A stretch of DNA of 64,000 nt, taken from Bifidobacterium scardovii JCM 12489 = DSM 13734. GTDB taxonomy: Bacteria; Actinomycetota; Actinomycetes; Actinomycetales; Bifidobacteriaceae. The notes below the pieces were generated by a model. That model was not told the origin of the DNA and searched no databases. It worked only from the letters and a program-made list of their open reading frames with translations. The DNA is taken from contig NZ_AP012331.1 in assembly GCF_001042635.1 (NCBI RefSeq), positions 2,976,001 to 3,040,000 of the forward strand, given 5' to 3'. Position numbers and translations under genes: made by a program. Below, in pieces: positions 44,669 to 53,822 of this stretch (position 1 is its first letter; each line of letters opens with the position of its first letter).

Positions 44669-46768
44669 TCAGCGGCGAGCCTTGGCGAACTTGATGCCCA
44701 GCGCGGCGCAGCCGAGGGCCACCGCCAGTAGAGCGACGGCGATCACCGCGGCGCCGGTCCTGCCCAGCGGAGCCGCCGGCTTCTGCACCTGGCCTTCGGC
44801 CACGGTGCCCGAAGCGGAATCCTTGCCCTGCTCGCCGTTCTGACCGGCGCCGGGCTTCTTGTCGACGGTGCCCGAGGCTGCCGGGAAATCGACCGACGCG
44901 GTCTTGCCGGACTGGCGGCCGGTGACGGTCAGCGTGTAGGAGGCCCCTTCAGCGGGCTGGAAGTCGCCGAACGAGATGCCGGTGGTCTCGCCGGTAGCGA
45001 CCCTTACGCCGGAGACCGGGGTGTCGGAGTTGGACGCGGCGACGACCTTGCCGGACGCCTTGTCCTTGAGCTCGTAGGAGATCACCGCGTCGCCGTTGAA
45101 GCCGTTGAGCTCGGCGGAATACGTACCGTCATCGGCCTTCTTGACCGCGACCGTGCCGTCGTTGGACAGCGCCTTCTGCGCATCGGTGTCGGCCGCAAGC
45201 CCCAGCGCATACGCGATCGTGTAGAAGTTGTCGGTCTGGTCGGTCAGTCCGTCGACGCGGGACGCGCCCGGACCGGAGGCGGCGATGCGCAGCTGCGTGC
45301 CGGTGTGGCTCATGTTGCCCTGGGCCTTGCTCGCGTCCGCGGTGCCCTCGGTGTCGTTGCCGTCGGAGTACAGGTTGTCCTCGGACGTGCCGTAGGAGAC
45401 GACCATGTTGCCGCCGTCCTTGGTCCTGAGCACGGTGCTCAGCGCGTAGGCCGGCTGGGACTCGACGATCTGGCTGGTGTGCGCGTGGTCGGCGGTCACG
45501 ATGACCAGCGTGTCGCTCAGGTCGATCTTCTCCAGCGCGGCGGAGATGGCCTTGTCAAGGTCGTCGGTCTCGCCGATCTGGCCGCAGGCGTTGCCGTTGT
45601 GGTCCTGCTTGTCGATCGACGCGCCTTCGACTTGCAGGAAGAAGCCGTTCTGGCTCTTCGGATTGGCTTGCAGCAGGTCCAGCGCCTTCGAGGTCATGTC
45701 GGCCAGCGAGGCGGAGTTGCCGGAGGCGTTCTTGTTGCCCAGCCACTTCTCGTTGACGCTGCACTCGACCGGGTTCTCATCCTTGGCCGGGTCCTGCTTG
45801 GTGGCGACGGACGGGTTGTACTGCGTGGGCATGTTGCCGTCGCTCAGCAGGGCCAGCACCGGCTGTCCGTCCTTGTACTGCAGGCCCGAGAACGCGTCGA
45901 CGTCGTTCTCCACGGTCTGGTAGCCACGCTCCTTGGCCTGATCCCACAGGGTCTTGCCGGCGTAGTCGCCGCCCTGGGCGGTCTGGCGGAAGTACTTGGA
46001 ACCGCCGCCGATGGTCACGTCGGCGCGGGTGTCGAGCAGCTGCTCGGAGATGGAGCCGATGCCGCCGTTCTCCTTGAGCTGGCTGGCGAGGCAGTTCTTG
46101 GCCGCATTGCTGCTGGTGCCGTCGGTCTTGCCCTGCGGGCCGTAGCAGGAGCGCTCGGTGGAGTGCGATTCGAGCACGGCCGGCGTGGCGTCCTGAATTT
46201 CCGCGGTGGTCACGTTGCCGGTGGCGAGGCCTTTGGCCTTGGCCAGTTCGATCAGGTTGAGCTGCGGGTTGCCGTTGACGTCCACATCGACGGCGTTGTT
46301 GTAGGTCTTGGTGCCGGTGGCCCAGCCCGAACCGGATGCCGAGGAGTCGGTCACCGGGGTGATGGCGCCGGCGGTCTTGCCGCCGGCGAGGCTGCCGTAG
46401 GCGTTCTTCGCCATCAGGCTGTCGCCGCTGTTGGCGCCCAGCGAGAACGTGGTGTACTGGCCGGTGCCGGTCTCCACGGTGTTCAGGTTCGGCTGGCCGA
46501 TCTTGTCAAGACCGTCGAACGATCCGTTGACGCCATGCAGATAGTCGCGGGCGACCGTGATCTCGGAGTCGCCCATGCCGTCTCCGATGAAAAGAATGAC
46601 GTTCTTCGCCGTGGCGTTGCCATACACGCCCGCGATGCGCTGCGCACCGCCGTGCTGGGCCAGTTCGGCGACGCCCTTGCCGTCCTGGGCAAGAGCCATA
46701 CCGGGGAACGCCGCCATCACGGCGAGCGCTGCAACCGCTGCGGAAGCGGCCTTCAACTGATGTTTCAC
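44669..46768 (-). CDS. phoA: Alkaline phosphatase, exported and membrane- or wall-anchored
   Basis: 699 residues from the GTG at 46768, with GGAAGGAA upstream. A signal peptide ends near AFPGMALAQ. The PhoA-type core has ILFIGDGMGDSE (metal site), the phosphorylated serine Ser142 in VTDSSASG, VEGASIDKQDHNG and VTADHAHTS metal ligands. After about residue 550 come an Ig-like extension and a linker, then LGRTG, a hydrophobic segment and a KARR tail: a sortase-type sorting signal (LxxTG) or plain membrane anchor. The enzyme should release phosphate from organic monoesters at the cell surface. Upstream lies a 670-bp non-coding stretch with hairpin array 2. Confidence 0.92.
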   Translation of the reverse strand: MKHQLKAASAAVAALAVMAAFPGMALAQDGKGVAELAQHGGAQRIAGVYGNATAKNVILFIGDGMGDSEITVARDYLHGVNGSFDGLDKIGQPNLNTVETGTGQYTTFSLGANSGDSLMAKNAYGSLAGGKTAGAITPVTDSSASGSGWATGTKTYNNAVDVDVNGNPQLNLIELAKAKGLATGNVTTAEIQDATPAVLESHSTERSCYGPQGKTDGTSSNAAKNCLASQLKENGGIGSISEQLLDTRADVTIGGGSKYFRQTAQGGDYAGKTLWDQAKERGYQTVENDVDAFSGLQYKDGQPVLALLSDGNMPTQYNPSVATKQDPAKDENPVECSVNEKWLGNKNASGNSASLADMTSKALDLLQANPKSQNGFFLQVEGASIDKQDHNGNACGQIGETDDLDKAISAALEKIDLSDTLVIVTADHAHTSQIVESQPAYALSTVLRTKDGGNMVVSYGTSEDNLYSDGNDTEGTADASKAQGNMSHTGTQLRIAASGPGASRVDGLTDQTDNFYTIAYALGLAADTDAQKALSNDGTVAVKKADDGTYSAELNGFNGDAVISYELKDKASGKVVAASNSDTPVSGVRVATGETTGISFGDFQPAEGASYTLTVTGRQSGKTASVDFPAASGTVDKKPGAGQNGEQGKDSASGTVAEGQVQKPAAPLGRTGAAVIAVALLAVALGCAALGIKFAKARR

Positions 46769-47012
46769 TGTGTTTCCTTCCACTCCTGGAACAATCGTCG
46801 GGACCATCAGGCCCGGCCCGGATCCTCCGCGCGACTGCGGGGATCCCGATCGCCTTTACGGTATGGCCGCAAGGAGTCCTGCAGTGGTAGTTCAGCGGTC
46901 ATGCAGCGTAATTTCAGATGAACAGCGGACGAATCGGGTTCTGGGGGCCGAGGAGGAGCGAGGACGAGAAACATCGCCGGGAAAGGCATCCCTGCTACGC
47001 CGTGGATTCCCA

Positions 47013-47260
47013 AGCGAGATGCATCCGCCGCTTCCTGGCGCGCGTCTCTCACTCAGAGCTACCTCAGCGAGCCGAACCATCCAGCTTGCGGCACCGGCCC
47101 CTCTCCACGCACCTCCAGCAAGCCAGGCAGTCCATCCGATGGCAACAATCTCCCGATAAGAACCCGTCAATAAGCTCAAATAGCCGGCCTGTGGCGGGAA
47201 TCTCTCGCTGAACGGTCTCAGCGAGAGATTCCCACCACCATCCGGCAGCGGCAGCACGCC
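47013..47260. repeat. Tandem hairpin array 2, about five units of 52 bp
   Basis: Arms of the form AGCGAGAG and CTCTCGCT recur with the same 33-bp arm offset and 51-53-bp period as array 1. Units start at 47013 (AGCGAGAT/CTCTCACT), 47066, 47117 (AGCAAGCC/CTCCCGAT, inner CCAT/ATGG), 47169 (right arm CTCTCGCT at 47202) and 47220 (AGCGAGAG). It fills part of the 46769-47442 gap between phoA and the first LacI gene of the next region; the rest of that gap shows no gene. Confidence 0.68.
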
Positions 47261-47442
47261 AAGATCCCCCGGAACAAGACGTATCCACCACCTAGCGGCG
47301 GCAATAGCATGCCAGCAGCACCAGAGTCGGATCAATCGAGAGCATGCCCCACCATGCCGCCCTGTGTCGCACCGCCCGAGACACACCCACGCGCGCCGAT
47401 GCGAGACAATGGTGCTACCGAACAATGCGCGGGGAGTGTTTC

Positions 47443-48453
47443 ATGGCAGCTTCGATCTACGACGTGGCATCCAAGGCCGGGGTGTCCATCTCCACGGTGT
47501 CGCGCGCCTTTACGCGCCCGGAACTCGTGAGCAGCAAGACCCTCGACAAGGTGCTCGCCGCCGCCAACGATCTCGACTATTCGATCACACGCGCCGCCAC
47601 CACCATGAAGACCGGCCAATCGTTCCGCATCGCCCTGCTGCTGAGCGACGCCGCCTCGACATGGTTCAACTCGTCGCTGATCGATGGCATCGATGTGGTG
47701 CTGCATCCCGCAGGCTATGATTTTTCGATCTACCGCGTCACCAACATCGAGGAGCGCAGGGAATTCTTCAGCACGCTGCCGGTCAAGAAAAATGTCGACG
47801 CCGTCATCACGGCCTCGTTCGGGCTTGACGCCAAGGAGAGCGAACGATTGGCCTCGATCGGCGTACCCATCGTCGGCATCAATCCGACTTCATACGAGGG
47901 GCTGGACGCTTCGATCGGCGTCGACGACCGCCGCGCCGCCACCTTGGCCGCCGACCACCTTATCTCGCTGGGGCATCGGCGCATCACCTACGTGCGGACC
48001 AATCCGGTCTCGTCGCTGCACTACAGCGCATTGCAACGCGAGGAAGGATTCTCAGACGCCTGCGATTCCAGCGCCGACCCAATCAATCTGCGCATCGTGA
48101 CGCTGAGCGACGGCTCCGATTGCATTGACCTGGCCCTCACGGAGATCCTCGACGGAAAGGCGCAGCCAACCGCCATCGCCTGCCAGGAGGACAACATCGC
48201 CATGCGGCTGCTGTTCCGCCTGCGCCGCTACGGACTCGATGTTCCCAAGGACATCTCACTGACCGGATTCGACGACAGCACATATGCCGCCGATGCCGGA
48301 CTGACCACGATCCATCAGGATCCCACCGCGATGGGCTCCGCCGCCGCGCGCAAGACGCTGTCGCTGCTTGCCGGCAACACCCCGGCCCCGGAGCACGATA
48401 TCGTTCCGGCGCATCTGGTAATGAGATCTTCCACCGCCGCCCCGCGCGCGTAG
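47443..48453 (+). CDS. LacI-family regulator, paralogue 1
   Basis: 336 residues from the ATG at 47443, 5 bp after GGGGAGTG. Helix-turn-helix IYDVASKAGVSISTVSRAF, hinge region ITRAATTMKTGQ, and sensor domain ending DVPKDISLTGFDDSTYAADAGL. It closely resembles the LacI proteins at 51038, 53823 and 56777 throughout (RAF-RPELVS, TWFN or SWFN, RRNADAV-like block). It reads in the same direction as the binding-protein gene 506 bp downstream, its likely target. Confidence 0.93.
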   Translation: MAASIYDVASKAGVSISTVSRAFTRPELVSSKTLDKVLAAANDLDYSITRAATTMKTGQSFRIALLLSDAASTWFNSSLIDGIDVVLHPAGYDFSIYRVTNIEERREFFSTLPVKKNVDAVITASFGLDAKESERLASIGVPIVGINPTSYEGLDASIGVDDRRAATLAADHLISLGHRRITYVRTNPVSSLHYSALQREEGFSDACDSSADPINLRIVTLSDGSDCIDLALTEILDGKAQPTAIACQEDNIAMRLLFRLRRYGLDVPKDISLTGFDDSTYAADAGLTTIHQDPTAMGSAAARKTLSLLAGNTPAPEHDIVPAHLVMRSSTAAPRA

Positions 48454-48544
48454 GGACCGGCGCGCCCGCGCGGACAGAGGACGAAGCTCACTCAATCCCT
48501 TTCGAGCCGTCAGGGCTATTCGCGGCACGTATGTTCCCAATTCA

Positions 48545-48652
48545 CGAGTTGTCGGTGCGCGACGCAGTAGTGGAACCGGTTGTTTGCCGGCTTTTTTGAC
48601 CAAAAAGCAGCTTTACGGGAACATCTATCGACCTTCCCGCACCGACAACTCG
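48545..48652 (+). repeat. Palindromic interspersed element, copy B
   Basis: 15-bp perfect arms CGAGTTGTCGGTGCG/CGCACCGACAACTCG with GTAGTGGAACCGGTTG seven bases after the left arm, as in copy A. Like copy A it lies just downstream of a LacI gene in the same orientation. Confidence 0.8.
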
Positions 48653-48734
48653 AGTGTTATGCACAAGAACGATTCACCCTGGACCCTCATCTGCCCAACA
48701 ACAGTCGCTCAACACCCTCGCCTATCACTTCTTT

Positions 48735-48763
48735 TTGCATACGCTTTCATATTGTGTTATATT
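48735..48763 (+). promoter_or_regulatory. Promoter and LacI operator of binding-protein gene 1
   Basis: TTGCAT (-35), a 17-bp spacer and TATATT (-10, 48758-48763) are followed by an untranslated leader of about 190 nt. The 14-mer TGCATACGCTTTCA (48736-48749), a LacI-type operator, covers the -35 box and spacer. Repression by the LacI protein at 47443 is the simplest reading. Confidence 0.7.
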
Positions 48764-48959
48764 GCTTTTGCAACTTAAAAATAAATATTCTGCATAGGGT
48801 TTCACAAAGGATGCGAAGCAGACTATCACGCAACAGGACAAGCCCCGCCCTCGCACCCAAGCAGGCACCCATGCCAGCATCCACCCCATGCAGCAGATAC
48901 GAGACCTCTATGCGACGAAGCAACCGGCCCGCCGCAACAAAACCGCGAAGGAGCGAGAA

Positions 48960-50333
48960 ATGAATAAGGCACAAGGAATCCTGCGCAGAATCAGCGCCAT
49001 CACCGCGGTGATGGCCCTTGGCATCGGCGGCTTGGCCGCCTGCGGCAGCAGCAATGCCGATCCGGCCAAGGGCAAGGTCTACTACATCAACTCCAAGCCG
49101 GAGGTCGCCGACATCTGGCAGGACGTCGCCGACCAGTACACCAAGGAAACCGGCGTGGAGGTCATCGTCGAGACGGCAGCGGCCGGCACCCTAGATCAGA
49201 CGCTGAAGAGCGAGCTCGCGAAATCCGAGGCTCCGACCCTGCTCACCATCAATGGCTTCGACTCCTACGCCCGCTACAAGTCCCACCTCGCCGACATCTC
49301 CGGAAGCGACGCGTACCAGCTGCTCACCGACGAGGGCAAGGTCTACGCGAACGGCGATGGCAAGGCCGTGTACACGATTCCGTTCGCCGCCGAATACTAC
49401 GGCATGATCTACAACAAGAAGATCCTGAAGGACTACATCGCAAAGGACTATGCCGTCATCAACAGCGTCGACGACATCAAGGACTTCAAAACCTTCAAGA
49501 AGGTATGCGATTCGATGCAGGAACACAAGGACGATCTCGGCCTCGAAGGCGCCATCTCCAACGCCGGACTCGACGCCTCGGACACCTACCGCTTCGCGAG
49601 CCACCTGTCCCGCATCCCGCTGTTTTACGAATACAAGGACGCGGGCACCACCTTCGAACAGAACATCAAAGGCACGTATCTGGATGACATGAAGAACATC
49701 TGGGATCTGTATCTCAAAGACTCCACCGTGCAACCGACCGAGCTATCCAGCAAAACCTACGAGGACTCCACCGCCGAATTCGCCACCGGTCAGACCGCGT
49801 TCTACCAGAACGGCGTCTGGTCCTACACGCAGATCAAGGACAACGACGTGGCGGACGAGAATCTCGGCATGCTGCCGCTGTACATCGGAGCTCCCGGCGA
49901 GTCGGCATACGGACCGGCTTCGATCTACGACGCCTCGTGGGGCGTGAACAAGGATTCCAGCGACAAGGACAAGCAGGCCACGCTCGACTTCCTCAAGTGG
50001 CTGGTCAACAGCGATGAGGGCAAGAAGGCCCTGAGCCAGGATATGGGCTTCTCCGCGCCGTACACCACGTTCGGCAAGGACGATCAGCCAAACAACCCGC
50101 TGATTACCGCCGCGCTCGAATATCAGGAGAAGAACATTCCGTTCATCCGGTCCTTCGCCCTGCCTTCCGGCCATTGGGGCGACGAATTGGCCAACGCGCT
50201 GCTCGACTACACGCAGGGCGCCTCCGACTGGAGCACGGTCAAGAAGGCATACGTCGACAACTGGTCCTCGGAATGGCAGAACAACAAGGAAACGAACGGA
50301 TCCTTGCCCGAATCCCAGCCGTTCAAGGGATGA
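48960..50333 (+). CDS. Sugar-binding lipoprotein, paralogue 1, without permease partners
   Basis: 457 residues from the ATG at 48960 (AAGGAGCGAG upstream). Signal ends LGIGGLAACGSS (lipobox). The body shares blocks with the binding proteins at 52172 and 54994: GKVYYINSKPEVAD, YNKKILKDYIAKDY, MQEHKDDLGLEGA, NGVWSYTQIKDNDVADENLGMLP. Family 1 solute-binding type. No permease or ATPase follows; transcription ends at a strong terminator. It must use permeases encoded elsewhere or act only as a surface sugar sensor or scavenger. Confidence 0.93.
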   Translation: MNKAQGILRRISAITAVMALGIGGLAACGSSNADPAKGKVYYINSKPEVADIWQDVADQYTKETGVEVIVETAAAGTLDQTLKSELAKSEAPTLLTINGFDSYARYKSHLADISGSDAYQLLTDEGKVYANGDGKAVYTIPFAAEYYGMIYNKKILKDYIAKDYAVINSVDDIKDFKTFKKVCDSMQEHKDDLGLEGAISNAGLDASDTYRFASHLSRIPLFYEYKDAGTTFEQNIKGTYLDDMKNIWDLYLKDSTVQPTELSSKTYEDSTAEFATGQTAFYQNGVWSYTQIKDNDVADENLGMLPLYIGAPGESAYGPASIYDASWGVNKDSSDKDKQATLDFLKWLVNSDEGKKALSQDMGFSAPYTTFGKDDQPNNPLITAALEYQEKNIPFIRSFALPSGHWGDELANALLDYTQGASDWSTVKKAYVDNWSSEWQNNKETNGSLPESQPFKG

Positions 50334-50334
50334 G

Positions 50335-50367
50335 CCGCACTCTCCCCAGGGGGTGCGGATGTTTTTT
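50335..50367 (+). terminator. Terminator of binding-protein gene 1
   Basis: CCGCAC...GTGCGG with an inner CCCC/GGGG pair, followed by GTTTTTT, starts one base after the stop codon. Confidence 0.88.
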
Positions 50368-50373
50368 GGACGG

Positions 50374-50532
50374 CTAGGCGGCCATTCCAAAGTGTTTGCG
50401 GTATTGCACGGGGCTCATCCATCCCCGTGACTTCTTGATCCTTGCCTCATTGTAGTGGGTCAGGTATGCGGTCAGTCGTCCGCGGAACTCGTCGTAGTCC
50501 ACGTCCTTCCAGTCGCGCCCGTAATAGTACGT
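50374..50532 (-). pseudogene. 3' remnant of an IS3-family transposase gene
   Basis: The last 52 codons (YYGRDWKDVDYDEFRGRL, then YNEARIKKSRGWMSPVQYR and a stop) match the C-terminus of IS3/IS150-type transposases. The sequence upstream on that strand no longer resembles a transposase, so only the tail survives. It marks a past insertion and rearrangement between the first and second LacI/binding-protein modules. Confidence 0.85.
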
Positions 50533-50623
50533 ATCGTATCGCAGAGATCTTCTCGCTCTAAAACAGCTTATGCGAGCAATGGCCATGAGACACCAACGGA
50601 GGAGCTTGGTTGTTCGCGCGTCA

Positions 50624-50645
50624 CTTGGCGTCACTTGGCGTCTCC
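50624..50645. repeat. Direct repeat of TCACTTGGCG
   Basis: TCACTTGGCG occurs twice in tandem followed by TC, next to the transposase remnant. The surrounding 50533-50679 stretch shows no gene. Confidence 0.6.
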
Positions 50646-50679
50646 TCACCATCATCACAGCCTCACTGCATCTCCAACC

Positions 50680-50785
50680 CGAGTTATCGATGCACGGATC
50701 AGCCGGCAGGACCGCGAACCTCACCATCATTGACGCAAACCGGTCTGCAACCGGCCCCGCTACTACCCCACGCACCGACAACTCG
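50680..50785 (-). repeat. Palindromic interspersed element, copy C
   Basis: On the minus strand CGAGTTGTCGGTGCG is followed by a GTAGT...CCGGTTG inner motif and ends in a decayed arm (GTGCATCGATAACTCG). It is inverted relative to copies A and B and lies 148 bp from the transposase remnant. Confidence 0.72.
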
Positions 50786-51005
50786 CGTATCGACGTCAAA
50801 CCCGCCACCATCGCCATTACCGGCATCACCGATAAATACGCGCCGCCCGCCCTCTCCACAGAGACGCCGCAAGACACCCCGCCTAAATCACGATCTGTCC
50901 GAAACGCCCCGCTACCGGAGCCACGCCGTTGCGGCTCCCACAGCAACCAATAACGCGTTTGCACCACAGCAACCGGCAAGACGCGATACACTTGAAAAAC
51001 CAACA

Positions 51006-51019
51006 TGTAAACCTATACA
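51006..51019. promoter_or_regulatory. LacI operator candidate before paralogue 2
   Basis: TGTAAACCTATACA lies 19 bp before the LacI start. It matches the sites at 53626, 53682 and 56503 (shared form TGYAAACYYATACA). Confidence 0.65.
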
Positions 51020-51037
51020 TATCGGGGGGATATTCCC

Positions 51038-52062
51038 ATGGAAGCGAGCATCGCGCAGGTCGCCGCGGCAGCCGGCGTCTCCATCGCCACGGTGTCCCGC
51101 GCATTCGCGCGTCCCGACATGGTGTCGGAAAAGACCCGGACCAAGGTCTTCACCGCGGCCGATCAGCTGAACTACTCGATCTCACGGTCGGCGACCTCCA
51201 TGAAGACGGGTCGCGCCTACCGCATCGCGCTGCTGGTCAGCGAGGACATCTCCACCTGGTTCAACTCCCAGCTGTTCTCCGGTCTGAACGACGTGCTGCA
51301 CGACGACGGCTACGACATCTCGATCTACCCGGTCGTCACCCCCGAAGAGCGCAGCCGGTTCTTCACCGAGCTGCCCGTGCGCCGCAACGCCGACGCGGTG
51401 ATCGTCTCGTCGTTCAACGTCAACCCCGACGAGGTGTCCCGCCTGCAAAGCGTGCACATCCCCATCGTCGGCGTGAACACGCCGTCTTCGGACGGCTATG
51501 ACGCCACCGTCAGCATCGACGACCGCAACGGCATGCGCATGGTGGCCGAGCATCTGATCGCACTCGGCCACGAACGCATCGCATTCGTGAGGCACCGCCT
51601 GTCCCCCTCGATCCCGCACAGCGCCGACCTGCGCATCCAAGGGTTCAGGACGCCTGCCGTGGGGCGTCCCACCCGGTTATCCCCACGACCATCTACTACG
51701 ACGAGGAGGTGGACGAGCCCTCCGACGATCTGCTGTCGCAGATCCTCGCCCTGAGGGAACGCCCGACCGCCGTATGCTGCGTCATGGATCTCATGGCGAT
51801 CCCCCTGTACTTCACCATGATCCGATACGGCATGCATGTGCCGCGCGACATCTCGCTGACCGGCTTCGACGACTCGACCTACGCCAAGGAGAGCGGCCTG
51901 ACGACCATGCGGCAGGATCCCGCCGAACTGGGCCGCTGCGTCGCCGCGAAAACGCTGGCCCTGATCGAGGGGGAGACGCTCGAGCGCCCCCACGAGCTGC
52001 TGGCCACCCGTCTGATCATCAGAAACAGCACGTCGTCGATCGAAGAGCCGGCTCTGGACTGA
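51038..52062 (+). pseudogene. LacI-family regulator, paralogue 2, frameshifted
   Basis: An intact helix-turn-helix and most of the sensor domain (IAQVAAAAGVSIATVSRAF, TWFNSQLFSGLND, VRRNADAVIVSSF) read in one frame to the TTC at 51644. The next conserved block (DAC, then PTAVCCVMDLMAIPL and DISLTGFDDSTYAKE) continues in the +2 frame to 52062. Comparison with the paralogue at 53823 shows that one base is missing at about 51647-51648. The truncated frame would add about 33 unrelated residues. Either a recent pseudogene or a sequencing error. If repaired the protein would be about 341 residues. Confidence 0.88.
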
Positions 52063-52082
52063 CGGGCGGCACGGCACGCAAA

Positions 52083-52112
52083 AGCGGCCATGGCGTTTGC
52101 CATGGCCGCTTC
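52083..52112. terminator. Two-way terminator between LacI 2 and binding-protein gene 2
   Basis: A perfect 13-bp stem AAGCGGCCATGGC/GCCATGGCCGCTT with a GTTT loop; on the minus strand TTTT follows. It lies between convergent genes. Confidence 0.85.
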
Positions 52113-52171
52113 ATCGTCACGCCGCAAGCGCAGGGCCCGTTACACGGCGCCGGCCTGCGGCGATGTCACGT

Positions 52172-53530
52172 TCAGGACAGCGGGTCTTCCGGGGGAAGCA
52201 TGCCGGAGGACTGCTCGTACGCCTCCCACAGGGTCTTCCACGTGCCGGCGAGGGCCTGGACCACCGCGTCCCACTTGTCAGTGCCCTGCGTGTACTCGAC
52301 GAGCGCGTTGGACACGTTGTCGATCCACTGCTGGCCGGGGATGTTGGCGGAGTACACGGCCTTCTTGCCCTTGTCGGTCCACTCCTTGGCGGCCGCGACC
52401 AGCGGGTTGGCCGGCTGGTCGTCGTCTCCGAACGAGGTGAACGGAGCGGCGAAGCCCATTTCCTTGGCGATCGCGTTCTTGCCGGTGTCGGAGGTCACCA
52501 TCCACTTGATGAAGTCGAGCGAGGCCTGCTTGTCCTCGTCGGAGGCGTTCTTGTTGATGGCCCAGTTGGCGTCGTACACCGCGGCGGGACCGTAATCCTC
52601 CTCGCCCGGGTTGCCCATGTAGTACGGCAGCATGCCGAGGTCATCGTCGGCCACGTCGTTGTCCTTGATCTGGCTGTACGCCCACACGCCGTTCGGGTAG
52701 AACGCGACGGTGCCGGTGGAGAACTCGGCGGTGGAGTCCTCATAGGTGCCGGAGCCGATCAGGGACGCCTCGGTCGGGCTGTCCTTGACCATCGTGTCCC
52801 ACAGGTCCTTGTAGTGGTCCATGTACTTGCCGGTGATGTCGAGCGAGAACGTCTTGCCCAGATCCTTGAGCTCGTAGAACAGCGGGATGCGGTCCATGTG
52901 CGCGGCGAAGCGGTAGTTGTCGGAGGCGTCGAGGCCCGGAGTGGAGAACGCGCCGTCGAGGCCGAGGTCGTCCTTGTGCTCCTGCATGCTGTCGGCGACC
53001 TTCTTGAGCACATCCCAGCTGGTGATGTCATCGGCCGACTTGATGACCGAGTAGCTCTTCTTCGCGTACTCGTTGACGATCTTCTTGTTGTAGATGATGC
53101 CGTACCACTCGGCCGCGTACGGGATCGTGTACGCGGTGTCGCCGTCCTTGAACGAGTAGCTCTTGCCCTCGTCGGTCAGCAGCTTGTAGGCTTCGGAATC
53201 CTGGACCGGCTCGAGGTAGTCCTTGAACTTCGCGTACTGATCGAAACCAGCCAGATTGAACATGGAGGGGCCGTCCTTCTTGGACAGCTCGGAGGTCAGC
53301 GTCTGGTTGCTGGTGCCGGAGGCCGCGGTCTGGATGTCGACCGAGACGCCGGTTTCGTCGGTGTAGGCATCGGCCAGCTCCTGCAGCTGATCGACGATTT
53401 CGGGCTTGGTGTTCAGGAAGTAGACCTTCCCCTTGCTGGCATCCGCAGTGCTGCTGCCGCATGCGGACAGCGCAGTGATGCTCATAGCGAGTACGGCTCC
53501 TGTGGCGATGATCTTCTGAGCTGACTTCAT
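52172..53530 (-). CDS. Sugar-binding lipoprotein, paralogue 2, without permease partners
   Basis: 452 residues, signal ending ITALSACGSS (lipobox). Very similar to the binding protein at 54994: QLQELADAYTDETGV, YNKKIVNEYAKKSY, DWKD-like helices and GVWAYSQIKDNDVADDDLG. Family 1 solute-binding protein. Divergent from the LacI gene at 53823, with two copies of the TGCAAACYYATACA site between. No permease or enzyme gene is attached. Confidence 0.93.
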   Translation of the reverse strand: MKSAQKIIATGAVLAMSITALSACGSSTADASKGKVYFLNTKPEIVDQLQELADAYTDETGVSVDIQTAASGTSNQTLTSELSKKDGPSMFNLAGFDQYAKFKDYLEPVQDSEAYKLLTDEGKSYSFKDGDTAYTIPYAAEWYGIIYNKKIVNEYAKKSYSVIKSADDITSWDVLKKVADSMQEHKDDLGLDGAFSTPGLDASDNYRFAAHMDRIPLFYELKDLGKTFSLDITGKYMDHYKDLWDTMVKDSPTEASLIGSGTYEDSTAEFSTGTVAFYPNGVWAYSQIKDNDVADDDLGMLPYYMGNPGEEDYGPAAVYDANWAINKNASDEDKQASLDFIKWMVTSDTGKNAIAKEMGFAAPFTSFGDDDQPANPLVAAAKEWTDKGKKAVYSANIPGQQWIDNVSNALVEYTQGTDKWDAVVQALAGTWKTLWEAYEQSSGMLPPEDPLS

Positions 53531-53625
53531 CGTTCGCTCCTTGGCTCCTCTGCGCGGTTGTGTGAAACCGCATCTTCCTAATTCCTGTTGCGACGACTGC
53601 CTTTCAGCACTTCGTCGTACCGTGA

Positions 53626-53639
53626 TGCAAACTCATACA
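53626..53639. promoter_or_regulatory. LacI operator candidate, proximal to binding-protein gene 2
   Basis: TGCAAACTCATACA lies 96 bp before the binding-protein start and 56 bp from the second copy, a spacing that would allow looping or two dimers on one face. Confidence 0.65.
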
Positions 53640-53681
53640 TATTGGAATTGTTTGCATTGCCGATAATCATACCATAGATTT

Positions 53682-53695
53682 TGCAAACTTATACA
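53682..53695. promoter_or_regulatory. LacI operator candidate, second copy
   Basis: TGCAAACTTATACA is identical to the site at 56503 before binding-protein gene 3. Confidence 0.7.
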
Positions 53696-53822
53696 TTCGA
53701 CGTGTCGAACCGGTTCTACTCTATATTTTCGCACAAGATACAAGGTAGAATGAACCGAGACAGGCCGGGATCACTTGGGGACGGAACGGCCGCAGCCGCC
53801 ACGCAAGCATGAGGAGCACGCC

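Noticed and set aside
46880..46930. PhoB/PhoP box before phoA
   Set aside because: GTTCATCTGAA is suggestive, but a second direct repeat at the proper spacing is not visible.
46892..47425. Minus-strand gene between phoA and the LacI gene
   Set aside because: The frame coincides with hairpin array 2, lacks a ribosome site and has no domain.
50374..51006. Full-length 210-residue minus-strand gene
   Set aside because: Only the last 52 residues resemble a transposase; the rest crosses the palindromic element and has no recognisable domain.
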